From WJJR01 sp964440935 (lineage in GTDB: Bacteria > Zixibacteria > MSB-5A5 > WJJR01), in assembly GCA_964440935.1 (NCBI GenBank), contig CAYTTY010000067.1, positions 1-13,236 on the forward strand: a DNA stretch of 13,236 nt, written 5' to 3'. Of the stretch, positions 1 to 7,229 are shown one piece after another. Each line of letters starts with the position of its first letter. Within the stretch, counting starts at the first letter, position 1. The notes below the pieces were generated by a model. That model was not told the origin of the DNA. It worked only from the letters and a program-made list of their open reading frames with translations, and searched no databases. A program made the position numbers and the translations under genes.

Positions 1-83
1 CGGCTCGGCGGTCCGCCGCGGCGGATCGCCCTCCCCAGTCTGAGGTGATGATAGTCAGCAGGCTTTTCAACACGCCCCTTGAG
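1..83. repeat. Right end of a terminal-inverted-repeat element (partial copy)
   Basis: This is the right-hand part of the element seen complete at 12979-13148. Shared landmarks are a GC-rich palindrome around TCCGCCGCGGCGGA (7-30, one G-T mismatch in 24 bp), the string AGTCTGAGGTGATG, and the terminal CTTTTCAACACG followed by a CCTTGAGG flank. The left part lies before the window. No ORF is supported. Confidence 0.75.
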
Positions 84-117
84 GCCGGTGGACGGGGGAT
101 TGTGCAGACGCGGACGC

Positions 118-168
118 ACGGGCCTGATGGTTCGATCCGCCACGGCGGACTCACCACAAGAGGCCCGT
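118..168. repeat. Nested palindromic (REP-like) repeat
   Basis: The outer arms ACGGGCCT (118-125) and AGGCCCGT (161-168) enclose an inner stem TCCGCC/GGCGGA (136-141 and 144-149). The inner core resembles the palindrome of the elements at both ends of the window. It lies in non-coding sequence and would form a cruciform or RNA hairpin. Its function is unknown. Confidence 0.55.
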
Positions 169-361
169 AGCACCCTGATCCAAACGGAAAGGACTTATGA
201 CAATTGCTATATCATGCACCGGCTCGGCTACACTGATGTCGCGGTATACATGGCCTCACTCGAGGAATGGGCAGCGGACTCGGCCAACCCGCTCGTGGTC
301 GGCAGCCCCTGAGGGGCGTGTGCGTTGGAACGTCGCGCGATTCATCATAACGCGTGAGGGC

Positions 362-514
362 TATAGCGATTGTCAGAAGAACTTTCCGATTCACCAGACC
401 GTAGCATGGCCGTCCCGCTTGCCGTGAGCATGGTCGAACGGGCCATGCCGCACGGGCGAGGCGCCCGTGCTACATCGCCCGGTCAATCGGAAGGCAATTC
501 TGACAATCGCTCTA
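362..514. repeat. 153-bp inverted-repeat element with a hairpin core
   Basis: Two imperfect arms of about 34 bp (362-395 and 481-514) are inverted copies of each other, sharing AGCGATTGTCAGAA and then TTCCGATT. Inside is a perfect hairpin, GCACGGGCG/CGCCCGTGC with loop AGG (450-470). The structure looks like a MITE or a compound REP element. No protein is encoded. A related right arm occurs at 9483-9515. Confidence 0.75.
450..473 (-). repeat. 24-bp dispersed palindromic repeat, copy 1
   Basis: The hairpin has 9-bp stems and a 3-base loop, followed by TAC. Its reverse complement matches 3642-3665 at 23 of 24 positions, so this is a dispersed family and not a chance hairpin. It sits in the core of the 362-514 element. 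Confidence 0.75.
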
Positions 515-659
515 ATTCGTGATTGGAACAGGGGGTGCGCTTCAGCGGTCAGATAACTTAGCTTGGGCAATTGTGCACAGCATGCCGAGGCCTTTCAGAC
601 CCCCCTGGGGCCGGGTCAGGCCGATGCTCTTGTAGGGCATTGAATGACTGGAGCAATCG

Positions 660-926
660 ATGGAGACTTCAGACAACATACTCTCCTGGCTGGTGATCGC
701 CGTCATCTTAGGCGGGATCTTCCTTGGTTCCTCCGTCGTGATAAAGAGATTCTTTATCGACAAGAAGTACTTTGGTGGAAGCCAGTTCGTTGGGCGTCAA
801 GTCTATAAGGCGTTGCAGAACGCCGACCGCAAGGAAAGTGTAGAGCATGTGATTTACATGGAGGAAGATGAAAGTCTACAGGATTTCACTGGTGAAGATA
901 AGGAGAACAGCACAGAGAGCAGTTGA
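660..926 (+). CDS. Small single-pass membrane protein, hypothetical
   Basis: This 88-residue protein belongs to no family I recognise. Residues about 7-29 form one hydrophobic segment rich in Ile, Leu, Val and Gly. It is followed by a basic stretch (KRFFIDKK), suggesting that the C-terminal part faces the cytoplasm. The tail from about residue 55 is strongly acidic (EEDES, GEDKE). The ATG at 660 has a GGAG at 650-653 with a 6-base spacer, which supports both the start and real expression. The gene stands alone between the repeat region and a convergent gene, so neighbours suggest no function. It could be a small accessory subunit or stress protein, but nothing in the sequence decides this. 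Confidence 0.6.
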   Translation: METSDNILSWLVIAVILGGIFLGSSVVIKRFFIDKKYFGGSQFVGRQVYKALQNADRKESVEHVIYMEEDESLQDFTGEDKENSTESS

Positions 927-1071
927 CCTCCGCTCTGCCCGCCGCTAGCCGGTGACAATTTCGCTCAGGCTCTCAACTACGACAAAAATGTTCGGAAAGC
1001 ACAGACGCGTTGTGCCACAGCACCTTGCTTCGACAGGCTCAGCACGAGTGGTCAGCGGCACTCACACCCGG

Positions 1072-1106
1072 CAAAAGAGAAAGGGCATACCGAATACGCC
1101 CTTCTC
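1072..1106 (-). terminator. Rho-independent terminator of the OmpH-like gene
   Basis: Reading the - strand, GAGAAGGGCGTA pairs with TATGCCC(T)TTCTC around a TTCGG loop, with one bulged T and one G-U pair. TTTT follows directly (1076-1073). It starts 23 bases past the stop codon of the - strand gene. The UUCG-like loop makes it unusually stable. Confidence 0.8.
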
Positions 1107-1128
1107 AATACACTCTGTCAAACAGAAC

Positions 1129-1992
1129 TTACTGACTGTCAGCACTCTCACCGTCACCCTGACCGATCGCGGCGACCAGATCGCTGGTGATGTCCTTCGT
1201 TTCGACATCGTCGGCGGTGTACATGACCTCCATGGCCGCGACATTGACGCCGGTCGACTTGGCAATGTCCGGCATCGCTTCAGCGATATCGTCTTCAAAT
1301 TCGCCGATCAGACGGCCGCGCGTTTGCTGATGCTCCATCTGAATCTGCTGCATCTGCTGCTGATTACCGGTTTGCTGTGCCTGCTGCATTTGCATCTGTG
1401 CCGACTGCATCGCGCTGCTCAATTCGGACTGCGCCGGGTGCGACTGAAAGACCGTTTCGGCATCATAAGTGCCGACCGTCAGCGCAATATCCTCGCCCGA
1501 TTCGTCCGCAGACGTCCCTTCCGGAACGGACTCAAACGCGGCAATCACATCAGCCGTCAGGTCGGTGGTGCCGATCTTCTCACCAAGGTATGCGACTTCC
1601 GCGGCCGCGACTTTCACGCCGTTGGCTTTTGCCACCGCCGGCATGACCTCGGCCAGCTTAGCTTCGAAACTGCTCGTCACGCGATCGCGGGTGTCTTGGA
1701 ACTCCTGCTGAATCTGCTGCATCTGCTGTTGGTCGCCGGACTGCTGCGCCTGTTGCATCTGCATCTGAGCCGATTGCATCGCGTCCATCAGTTCCTGCTG
1801 CCCGGAATGGTTTTGGAATACCTGTTGCGCATCAAACGTACCAACCAACGCGGGCGCATCGGGGTTGCGTTCCACCGGTTCAGCCTCATACTGCTCGAGG
1901 AGTTGCGCCGGGACCGGACCGGCAATCAACAACGCCAACCCGACTGCCAGGACACCCGTGCAAATAGTCATGCGTGCATTCTGTCGAATCAT
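1129..1992 (-). CDS. Exported protein with two tandem OmpH/Skp-like domains
   Basis: This 287-residue protein begins with a signal peptide (hydrophobic about 10-28, likely cleavage after VPA at residue 29). Two homologous domains follow, about 48-154 and 171-277, with a 123-residue period. Each begins with a VGTxDAxxVFQ strand, continues through a Gln/Met-rich helix (QSAQMQMQQAQQ, then QQQMQQIQ) and a charged helix, and ends in a segment like the end of OmpH/Skp proteins (AKANGVKVAAAEVAY, then a TTDLTADVIAAF-type end). Skp family members are periplasmic chaperones for outer-membrane proteins. They are normally about 160 residues with one domain, so two in one chain is unusual. On the - strand AAGGAG (2007-2002) lies 9 bases before the ATG. 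A terminator follows, so the gene is probably monocistronic. The fold assignment is by pattern recognition; chaperone function is inferred. Confidence 0.8.
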   Translation of the reverse strand: MIRQNARMTICTGVLAVGLALLIAGPVPAQLLEQYEAEPVERNPDAPALVGTFDAQQVFQNHSGQQELMDAMQSAQMQMQQAQQSGDQQQMQQIQQEFQDTRDRVTSSFEAKLAEVMPAVAKANGVKVAAAEVAYLGEKIGTTDLTADVIAAFESVPEGTSADESGEDIALTVGTYDAETVFQSHPAQSELSSAMQSAQMQMQQAQQTGNQQQMQQIQMEHQQTRGRLIGEFEDDIAEAMPDIAKSTGVNVAAMEVMYTADDVETKDITSDLVAAIGQGDGESADSQ

Positions 1993-2215
1993 TAGTGTGT
2001 TCTCCTTCTCCGAGGGATTAACGATATTTCCCTCTGTCCAAGAATGGGGGATTTAAGGCTTCTTGTCTTAGTTCTACGGACTCACGCTGGTTTTGATCGT
2101 TTTGAGCGGCTCGATCCGGATTAATCCCGGTCATGCTCCTGCTCGCCTATCCATCGGGTACCGAAATGCTTTATCTTGATCGGAGGCCCACAGAAAGGAA
2201 GACGCAACATAAACA

Positions 2216-3640
2216 ATGACGGCCAACTTGCCAAATGTCGATCTGGAGCAAACGGTCTGCGCGATTGCCACCCCGCGCGGACGCGGCGGGTTGGGCGTCG
2301 TCCGTCTCTCCGGTCCACACGCAATCGAGATCGCCGCTGCGATCTTCCGAGGGCAAACCAAGCTCTCCGATGCGGCGGGGTATACCGTCCATCACGGTTT
2401 ATTGATCGACACTGATTCCAATAAGGAAATCGATGAAGTCATCGCGACCGTTTTTCGATCTCCTAAGTCGTTTTCAGGAGAAGATTTAGTTGAATTCTCA
2501 GCGCACGGTGGACCAGTCATCCTTGACCGCATTCTGCATACAATGACAGCCAATGGTGCCATTTTGGCAGGTCCAGGTGAGTTCACCTTGAGGGCATTCC
2601 TGAACGGACGCATTGACCTCACCGAAGCCGAAGCAGTGGCCGATCTGATATCTGCCAAAACCGACGAATCCGCTGCTGCAGCGCTCAAGCAACTCCAGGG
2701 CAGTCTCTTAGAGGAAGTCGACGAGCTGCGGTCTCATCTACTCCACGTGTTGGGGCGCCTGGAAATCGATGTCGACTTCACCGAGGAGAATATCGAAGCG
2801 TCGGAAGTGAGCGATATTGGTCAGAAACTCGATGAACTCTCACATCGTATCGGACAATTGCTTGGCGGCTATCAACGCGGACGGATCTTGCGCGATGGCT
2901 TCACAGTCGTACTCGCCGGTCCGCCCAATGTCGGCAAGTCGACTCTTTTCAATCGCTTAGCCAGAGACGAACGTGCCATCGTCACCGAAATCCCCGGCAC
3001 CACGCGTGACATCCTCCGCGAGTATATCAATCTCAATGGGTGGCCGGTCTGCATAGTCGACACGGCCGGCATGCGCGAGACCATTGATATTGTCGAGCGA
3101 ATCGGGGTCGAGCGGACAACCGCCGCGGTTGGGAGTGCCGACGGTGTGGTCTGGCTGATCGATCCCTCGGCCGATTGGACGACCCAGATCCCGGTTAAGG
3201 AAATCCTCGAAGCCGACATACCGACGATCATCTGTCTCAATAAAGCCGACCTGGTCGCTGATGCTGTCTCGCTTCTCCAGCAGATTCAATCTGAAATCCA
3301 GACTCGTAAAACCAATGGAGAAAACAGCTTCATATCAATGTCCGCCAAGACCGGCGACGGCCTCGAATCGTTTCTTGGGATCGTTTCGGAGTGGATTGCC
3401 CGTCTGGGAATCGACAGCCACGAAGCGGAACTCGCAATCAATGAACGACATCGAGCCGTGTTGACCAGTGCGCAATCATCGCTGGCATCGGCTCGATCAA
3501 CACTTGATTCGGGCGGCGAATCAGAGCTGGTGGCTTTCGACGTTCAAGCCGCGGCAACATCGCTCGGTGAGATCATCGGCGAGACGACAACAGATCAGGT
3601 CCTCGGGGAGATTTTTGGGAATTTCTGCATCGGAAAGTAA
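2216..3640 (+). CDS. mnmE: tRNA uridine-5-carboxymethylaminomethyl(34) synthesis GTPase MnmE
   Basis: MnmE is a GTPase that works with MnmG to build the cmnm5 modification at wobble U34 of certain tRNAs, using a folate one-carbon donor. At 474 residues it is of normal family length. The N-terminal folate-binding, dimerising domain is recognisable (ATPRGRGGLGVVRLSG near residue 18; GEFTLRAFLNGRIDLTEAEA near 120-140). The G domain follows: G1 GPPNVGKST at 235-243, the PGTTRD loop, G3 DTAG at 282-285 and G4 NKAD at 342-345. The C-terminus ends in the invariant FCIGK, whose Cys is needed for modification. The AGGAAG at 2196-2201 is 14 bases from the ATG, which is rather far, so the start is slightly uncertain. 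The mnmG gene lies 95 bases downstream, its usual partner. Confidence 0.97.
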   Translation: MTANLPNVDLEQTVCAIATPRGRGGLGVVRLSGPHAIEIAAAIFRGQTKLSDAAGYTVHHGLLIDTDSNKEIDEVIATVFRSPKSFSGEDLVEFSAHGGPVILDRILHTMTANGAILAGPGEFTLRAFLNGRIDLTEAEAVADLISAKTDESAAAALKQLQGSLLEEVDELRSHLLHVLGRLEIDVDFTEENIEASEVSDIGQKLDELSHRIGQLLGGYQRGRILRDGFTVVLAGPPNVGKSTLFNRLARDERAIVTEIPGTTRDILREYINLNGWPVCIVDTAGMRETIDIVERIGVERTTAAVGSADGVVWLIDPSADWTTQIPVKEILEADIPTIICLNKADLVADAVSLLQQIQSEIQTRKTNGENSFISMSAKTGDGLESFLGIVSEWIARLGIDSHEAELAINERHRAVLTSAQSSLASARSTLDSGGESELVAFDVQAAATSLGEIIGETTTDQVLGEIFGNFCIGK

Positions 3641-3641
3641 T

Positions 3642-3665
3642 GTAGCACGGGCGCCTCGCCCGTAC
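3642..3665 (+). repeat. 24-bp dispersed palindromic repeat, copy 2, between mnmE and mnmG
   Basis: The hairpin ACGGGCG/CGCCCGT with loop CCT (3647-3663) has extra outer pairs. It matches the reverse complement of 450-473 at 23 of 24 positions. It begins immediately after the mnmE stop codon, so in a polycistronic transcript it would fold between mnmE and mnmG and could act in mRNA stability or attenuation. There is no T-run, so it is unlikely to be a simple terminator. Confidence 0.75.
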
Positions 3666-3735
3666 ACGCATAGCCAAGTGCAGACTCCCACCGTCAACCA
3701 CCAACACTCACCCGATTCACACGTTTGAATGTGAC

Positions 3736-5643
3736 ATGAACACGTCTCCGCACATTGTAGTTGTCGGTGGTGGACATGCCGGTATCGAAGCGGCGTCGGC
3801 GGCAGCACGAATGGGCGCAGCGGTGACCTTCATCACCCAGGACCCGGGCGCGATCGGCCGCATGTCGTGCAACCCGGCGATTGGCGGGATCGGCAAGGGA
3901 CAGATCGTCCGTGAGATCGATGCCTTGGGTGGACGAATGGGGTACCTCGCCGATGTGGCTGGTATTCAGTTCAAGTTGCTCAACCGGCGCAAGGGTCCGG
4001 CGGTGCACTCATCACGCGCCCAATGCGATCGACGGTCCTATCAGAGTGCGGCTCAGAACGATATCCGCAATACCAGCAATATCACGGTGGTTGCCGACGG
4101 GATCCGCACGATCGACATCGCCAATGGCCGCGTCATCGGTGCACGCGGCGACTCTGGTGCACAGTATCAGGCTGATGCCATTGTCCTGGCGGCGGGGACA
4201 TTCCTTGAAGCGATCATGCACACCGGACCGGAGATTTCGGAGGGTGGGCGTCTCGGGGAACGTCCTGCGACCGGCCTGTCTCACCAGCTTCGAGACATCG
4301 GTTTCGAAGTCGGGCGCCTAAAGACGGGGACCCCACCGCGCCTCGATGGCCATACGATTGATTACGATCAGTGCACGATTCAGCCGGGCGATGATGATCC
4401 AAAGGGCTTCTCCCGGCGGCATCCGGTGCCGATTTCCAACCGTGAACCCTGTTGGTTGACATACACAAACGGCGACACGCATGCGATCATCGGCAACAAT
4501 ATCGAACGCTCCCCATTGTTCAACGGCCAGATTGCCGGTGTCGGGCCGCGGTATTGTCCCTCGATCGAGGACAAGGTCGTCAAGTTTGCCGATAAGGAGC
4601 GTCACCAGCTCTTTCTGGAGCCCGAAGGCCTCGGCAATCATGAGATCTACATCAATGGATTCTCGACATCGCTGCCTGCCGACATCCAGCTGACGGCGTT
4701 GCGCACGATCCCGGCCCTGCGCAAAGTCGCGATGACTCGTCCCGGGTATGCGGTTGAGTATGACTTCTTCGCACCGACCCAACTACATCCGACTTTAGAG
4801 ACCAAGCTGGTTGGTGGCCTGTACTTCGCCGGACAAATTAACGGGACCTCGGGATATGAAGAAGCGGCTGGCCAGGGATTTGTCGCCGGAGCCAATGCGG
4901 TGCTGGATTATCGTGGCGAGAGCCCACTCATTCTTGATCGCTCCGAATCATACATCGGTGTGATGATCGATGACCTTGTAACCGTTGGGGTTGATGAACC
5001 TTATCGAATGTTCACGTCACGCGCGGAGCACCGCCTGCATTTGCGTGAGGACAACGCACAACGTCGCTTGACTCATCACGGTTTTCGCCTCGGGCTGATC
5101 GGCCAGCATGAGTACGATACATTGCGCAACCACTGGGATGAAGTCGACCGTCAGATTAAATCGTTCGGGCGGATCAATGTTCCGCCAGGCCAGATACCGT
5201 ACGACGGGTTGAAGCGTCAGGGTGGCGCGACCGTGGCCGAATTGTTACGCATACCAGGTGTTAGCTTCGGGGACTTGGTGTCGTTTGGCGCCGATCTGCC
5301 TGAACTGGATCGCGATGTCCGTGAAGCGGTGGAAGTTGCTATTAAGTACGGGGGGTATATCGAACGTCAACGGCGTCAGATTGAGACATTTCGCCGCATG
5401 GAAGCACAACGGATACCTTCAGAGTTTAGCTACAATTCGATACCCGGTCTTCGCCATGAGGCGCGGGAGAAGTTTGCGCGGATTCAGCCACGCACACTCG
5501 GGCAGGCCTCGCGCATTCCGGGGATCACGTCGGCCGACGTTTCGATCCTCATGGTTCGTCTACGGAGCGGGAACGGGAAAGTGGCCCGTACCGCGCCGAC
5601 CTCTTCGCCCAATCATTGCATCACGACCCGACGTTTCACGTGA
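3736..5643 (+). CDS. mnmG: tRNA uridine-5-carboxymethylaminomethyl(34) synthesis enzyme MnmG (GidA)
   Basis: MnmG is an FAD enzyme that also uses NADH and forms a complex with MnmE to modify tRNA wobble U34. The 635-residue product has the FAD-binding Rossmann motif GGGHAGIEAA at 11-20, the family signature SCNPAIGGIGKGQIVREIDALGG near 44-66, and the second FAD signature GLYFAGQINGTSGYEEAAGQG in the second half. The C-terminal tRNA/MnmE-binding region is present, with QASRIPGITSADVSILMV near the usual end. About 20 further residues (SGNGKVARTAPTSSPNHCIT and a short end) look unlike the family. Their last codons and the stop read through the first parS palindrome, so the extension may simply be coding drift into that site. 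The ATG start has only a weak ribosome-binding site. Confidence 0.97.
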   Translation: MNTSPHIVVVGGGHAGIEAASAAARMGAAVTFITQDPGAIGRMSCNPAIGGIGKGQIVREIDALGGRMGYLADVAGIQFKLLNRRKGPAVHSSRAQCDRRSYQSAAQNDIRNTSNITVVADGIRTIDIANGRVIGARGDSGAQYQADAIVLAAGTFLEAIMHTGPEISEGGRLGERPATGLSHQLRDIGFEVGRLKTGTPPRLDGHTIDYDQCTIQPGDDDPKGFSRRHPVPISNREPCWLTYTNGDTHAIIGNNIERSPLFNGQIAGVGPRYCPSIEDKVVKFADKERHQLFLEPEGLGNHEIYINGFSTSLPADIQLTALRTIPALRKVAMTRPGYAVEYDFFAPTQLHPTLETKLVGGLYFAGQINGTSGYEEAAGQGFVAGANAVLDYRGESPLILDRSESYIGVMIDDLVTVGVDEPYRMFTSRAEHRLHLREDNAQRRLTHHGFRLGLIGQHEYDTLRNHWDEVDRQIKSFGRINVPPGQIPYDGLKRQGGATVAELLRIPGVSFGDLVSFGADLPELDRDVREAVEVAIKYGGYIERQRRQIETFRRMEAQRIPSEFSYNSIPGLRHEAREKFARIQPRTLGQASRIPGITSADVSILMVRLRSGNGKVARTAPTSSPNHCITTRRFT

Positions 5644-5647
5644 AACA
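5632..5647. promoter_or_regulatory. parS centromere site 1 (ParB binding)
   Basis: The 14-bp perfect palindrome GTTTCACGTGAAAC (5633-5646) is the conserved bacterial parS core. The 16-base site differs from the usual consensus only at its first base (C for T). It overlaps the mnmG stop codon (TGA 5641-5643). ParB loads here and spreads as a CTP-dependent clamp. Confidence 0.93.
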
Positions 5648-5713
5648 TCGCTGTGCTGAAAAGGTGACATTGACATTCATCGCCATTTGCATGACCATAG
5701 GTGCGCAGAGGGT

Positions 5714-5729
5714 TGTTTCACGTGAAACT
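5714..5729. promoter_or_regulatory. parS centromere site 2 (ParB binding), overlapping the rsmG start
   Basis: This second copy of GTTTCACGTGAAAC (core 5715-5728) lies 82 bp from site 1. It differs from the 16-base consensus only at the last base. It contains the probable rsmG start codon (GTG 5722-5724) and begins two bases after its AGAGGG ribosome-binding site, so ParB loading could affect rsmG expression. Confidence 0.93.
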
Positions 5730-6387
5730 GTCGCCCGGACTCATCTCGGAAGCCACTGGAATTGAGCGAATTAGCGCTGACGCAATGGCGTGTATCGAGC
5801 GCTATTGCACCTCCCTCCTCAATGCCAATCGCCGTATTAACCTCATTTCCCGTCGGGGCGATCAACCGATCGAAGTCACCCGTCAGTTCCTGATATCAAT
5901 TGCCGCGATCTCGGCAATCCCGGAGCGTGATCGCAAATGGTGGCTGGATATCGGATCAGGTGGTGGATTCCCGGCCATCCCCATCGCCATCTTCAGGCCC
6001 AACATTCAATTCGTCCTGGCCGAATCGATCGCAAAGAAAGCATATTTCCTTGAACGAACGGTCGAAGAACTTGGGCTCGACAATGTCCGTGTCATCAACC
6101 AACGCGTTGATCCTGGCAATCACGATCTGCACCCGGAGGCCGGCCGGTTCGACTGGCTCTCGATCAAAGCTGTTACCGACTGGGAGGAATCGCTCCGCTG
6201 GGGAAGCTGGCTGGTAAAGCCGGACGGATGTCTACTGACCTACAAAGCCGGAAAGCCCACTGCGGTGGAAATGATGGCCATAAACGAAACAGGCTTCGAA
6301 CTGCTCCATACCTTCGATTTGGGCGATTTTTTCAATTTCACGGTCATCAAAGTCCTGATCTTAAAGCGAATTAGTACTCTCGACTAG
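5722..6387 (+). CDS. rsmG: 16S rRNA (guanine(527)-N7)-methyltransferase RsmG (GidB)
   Basis: RsmG methylates N7 of G527 in 16S rRNA using S-adenosylmethionine; loss gives low-level streptomycin resistance in several bacteria. The SAM-binding motif DIGSGGGFPAIPIAI starts at residue 76, preceded by the typical NLISRRG-type segment (about 42-48). Further family strands include FVLAESIAKKAYFLE and the DWLSIKAVTDWEE region. The GTG at 5722 was chosen because AGAGGG (5707-5712) lies 9 bases upstream, giving 221 residues. An in-frame GTG at 5701 would add seven residues but lacks a ribosome-binding site. The start codon lies inside parS site 2. The parA gene follows after 74 bases. Its place between mnmG and parA is the classic arrangement. 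Confidence 0.95.
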   Translation: MKLSPGLISEATGIERISADAMACIERYCTSLLNANRRINLISRRGDQPIEVTRQFLISIAAISAIPERDRKWWLDIGSGGGFPAIPIAIFRPNIQFVLAESIAKKAYFLERTVEELGLDNVRVINQRVDPGNHDLHPEAGRFDWLSIKAVTDWEESLRWGSWLVKPDGCLLTYKAGKPTAVEMMAINETGFELLHTFDLGDFFNFTVIKVLILKRISTLD

Positions 6388-6461
6388 CGATTTTCTAGTT
6401 GCTGTACTCACTCAGGTGGCGTAGCTTCTATCTACGTTTCACCGTTCGGTCAGGGATGGCC

Positions 6462-7229
6462 ATGTACAACAGGCGTATCATCAGTATTGCCAACCAGAAA
6501 GGCGGTGTGGGAAAAACCACGACCGCGGTCAATCTGTCGAGTTGTATTGCCAAATCAGGTAAGCATGTTTTGCTCATCGACTTAGACCCACAAGCCAACT
6601 CGACATCATTTCTTGGATTAAACCCAAAAGAAATAACGAGTTCCACCTACGAAGTTCTTGTCAATGACGTCCCGATTGTTGATGCGATCGTTCAAATCGG
6701 TATCGAACGGATGGACTTCGTTCCCTCGGCGGTCCGTTTAGTCGGTGCTGAAGTCGAGATGATCGGGATGGACAATCGCGAACGACGGCTCCGCACCGCA
6801 CTCAGCGATGAGCAGCTCTTCGCCTTTGATTACATCATCATCGACTGCCCGCCTTCGCTTAACATATTGACACTTAATGCATTAGTGGCCTCACAATCGG
6901 TGCTGATTCCGGTCCAGTGCGAATACTTCGCCTTGGAGGGATTGGGACTGCTGCTGGATACGATCCGCAAAGTGCAAGCGTCGATGAATCCGGACCTGCA
7001 ATTGGAGGGAGTGTTGTTGACCATGTTCGACGGTCGTTTGAATCTCTCCCGGCAGGTCGAAGCGGAGGCCCGTAAGTTTTTTGATGGAAAGGTGTATCAG
7101 ACTGTCATACAACGAAATGTACGGTTGTCGGAGGCGCCCGGATTTGGCAAACCGATCGTCGAGTACGATCCCCATTCCGCCGGCGCCAAAGACTACCTGG
7201 CCTTAGCACAGGAAGTGATGGGACAATGA
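6462..7229 (+). CDS. parA: Chromosome-partitioning ATPase ParA (Soj)
   Basis: ParA is a nucleoid-binding ATPase of the MinD/ParA class that moves ParB-parS complexes apart. The 255-residue product has the deviant Walker A motif KGGVGKTTT with its signature Lys at residue 13, the IDLDPQAN motif, Walker B in IIIDCPPSLN, and the later PVQCEYFALEGLG segment typical of chromosomal ParA/Soj. There is no N-terminal HTH extension, unlike plasmid ParA type Ia. The ATG at 6462 is preferred because AGGG (6452-6455) lies 6 bases before it; the ATG at 6456 abuts that site, and an upstream TTG at 6399 is less likely. The stop overlaps the parB start by 4 bases (ATGA), implying translational coupling. Confidence 0.96.
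   Translation: MYNRRIISIANQKGGVGKTTTAVNLSSCIAKSGKHVLLIDLDPQANSTSFLGLNPKEITSSTYEVLVNDVPIVDAIVQIGIERMDFVPSAVRLVGAEVEMIGMDNRERRLRTALSDEQLFAFDYIIIDCPPSLNILTLNALVASQSVLIPVQCEYFALEGLGLLLDTIRKVQASMNPDLQLEGVLLTMFDGRLNLSRQVEAEARKFFDGKVYQTVIQRNVRLSEAPGFGKPIVEYDPHSAGAKDYLALAQEVMGQ

Larger units (their letters stand above)
1..659. other. Non-coding, repeat-rich intergenic region
   Basis: The short open frames here look like chance. They cross the palindromic repeats, lack a convincing ribosome-binding site and resemble no family I know. Apart from the three repeat elements listed separately I see nothing definite. Bases 515-659 probably hold the promoter region of the small gene at 660, but no clear -35/-10 pair stands out. 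Confidence 0.6.

Noticed and set aside
1021..1060. String CTTCGACAGGCTCAGCACGA resembling a repeat found in many metagenome-derived genomes
   Set aside because: There is only one copy in this window and no clear boundary, so I cannot support it as a repeat here.
952..1995. Long + strand open frame of 347 codons opposite the OmpH-like gene
   Set aside because: It is the antisense shadow of the Gln/Met-rich repeats (CTG/CTGCTG strings give Leu/His-rich protein); the - strand frame has a signal peptide, ribosome-binding site, domain structure and terminator.
1993..2215. DnaA boxes or an origin next to mnmE
   Set aside because: No TTATCCACA-like boxes are seen here or elsewhere in the window, and there is no AT-rich unwinding region.
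6432..6446. Possible third, decayed parS half-site (CGTTTCACCG) before parA
   Set aside because: Only the left half matches; the right half lacks GTGAAAC, so it is most likely chance.
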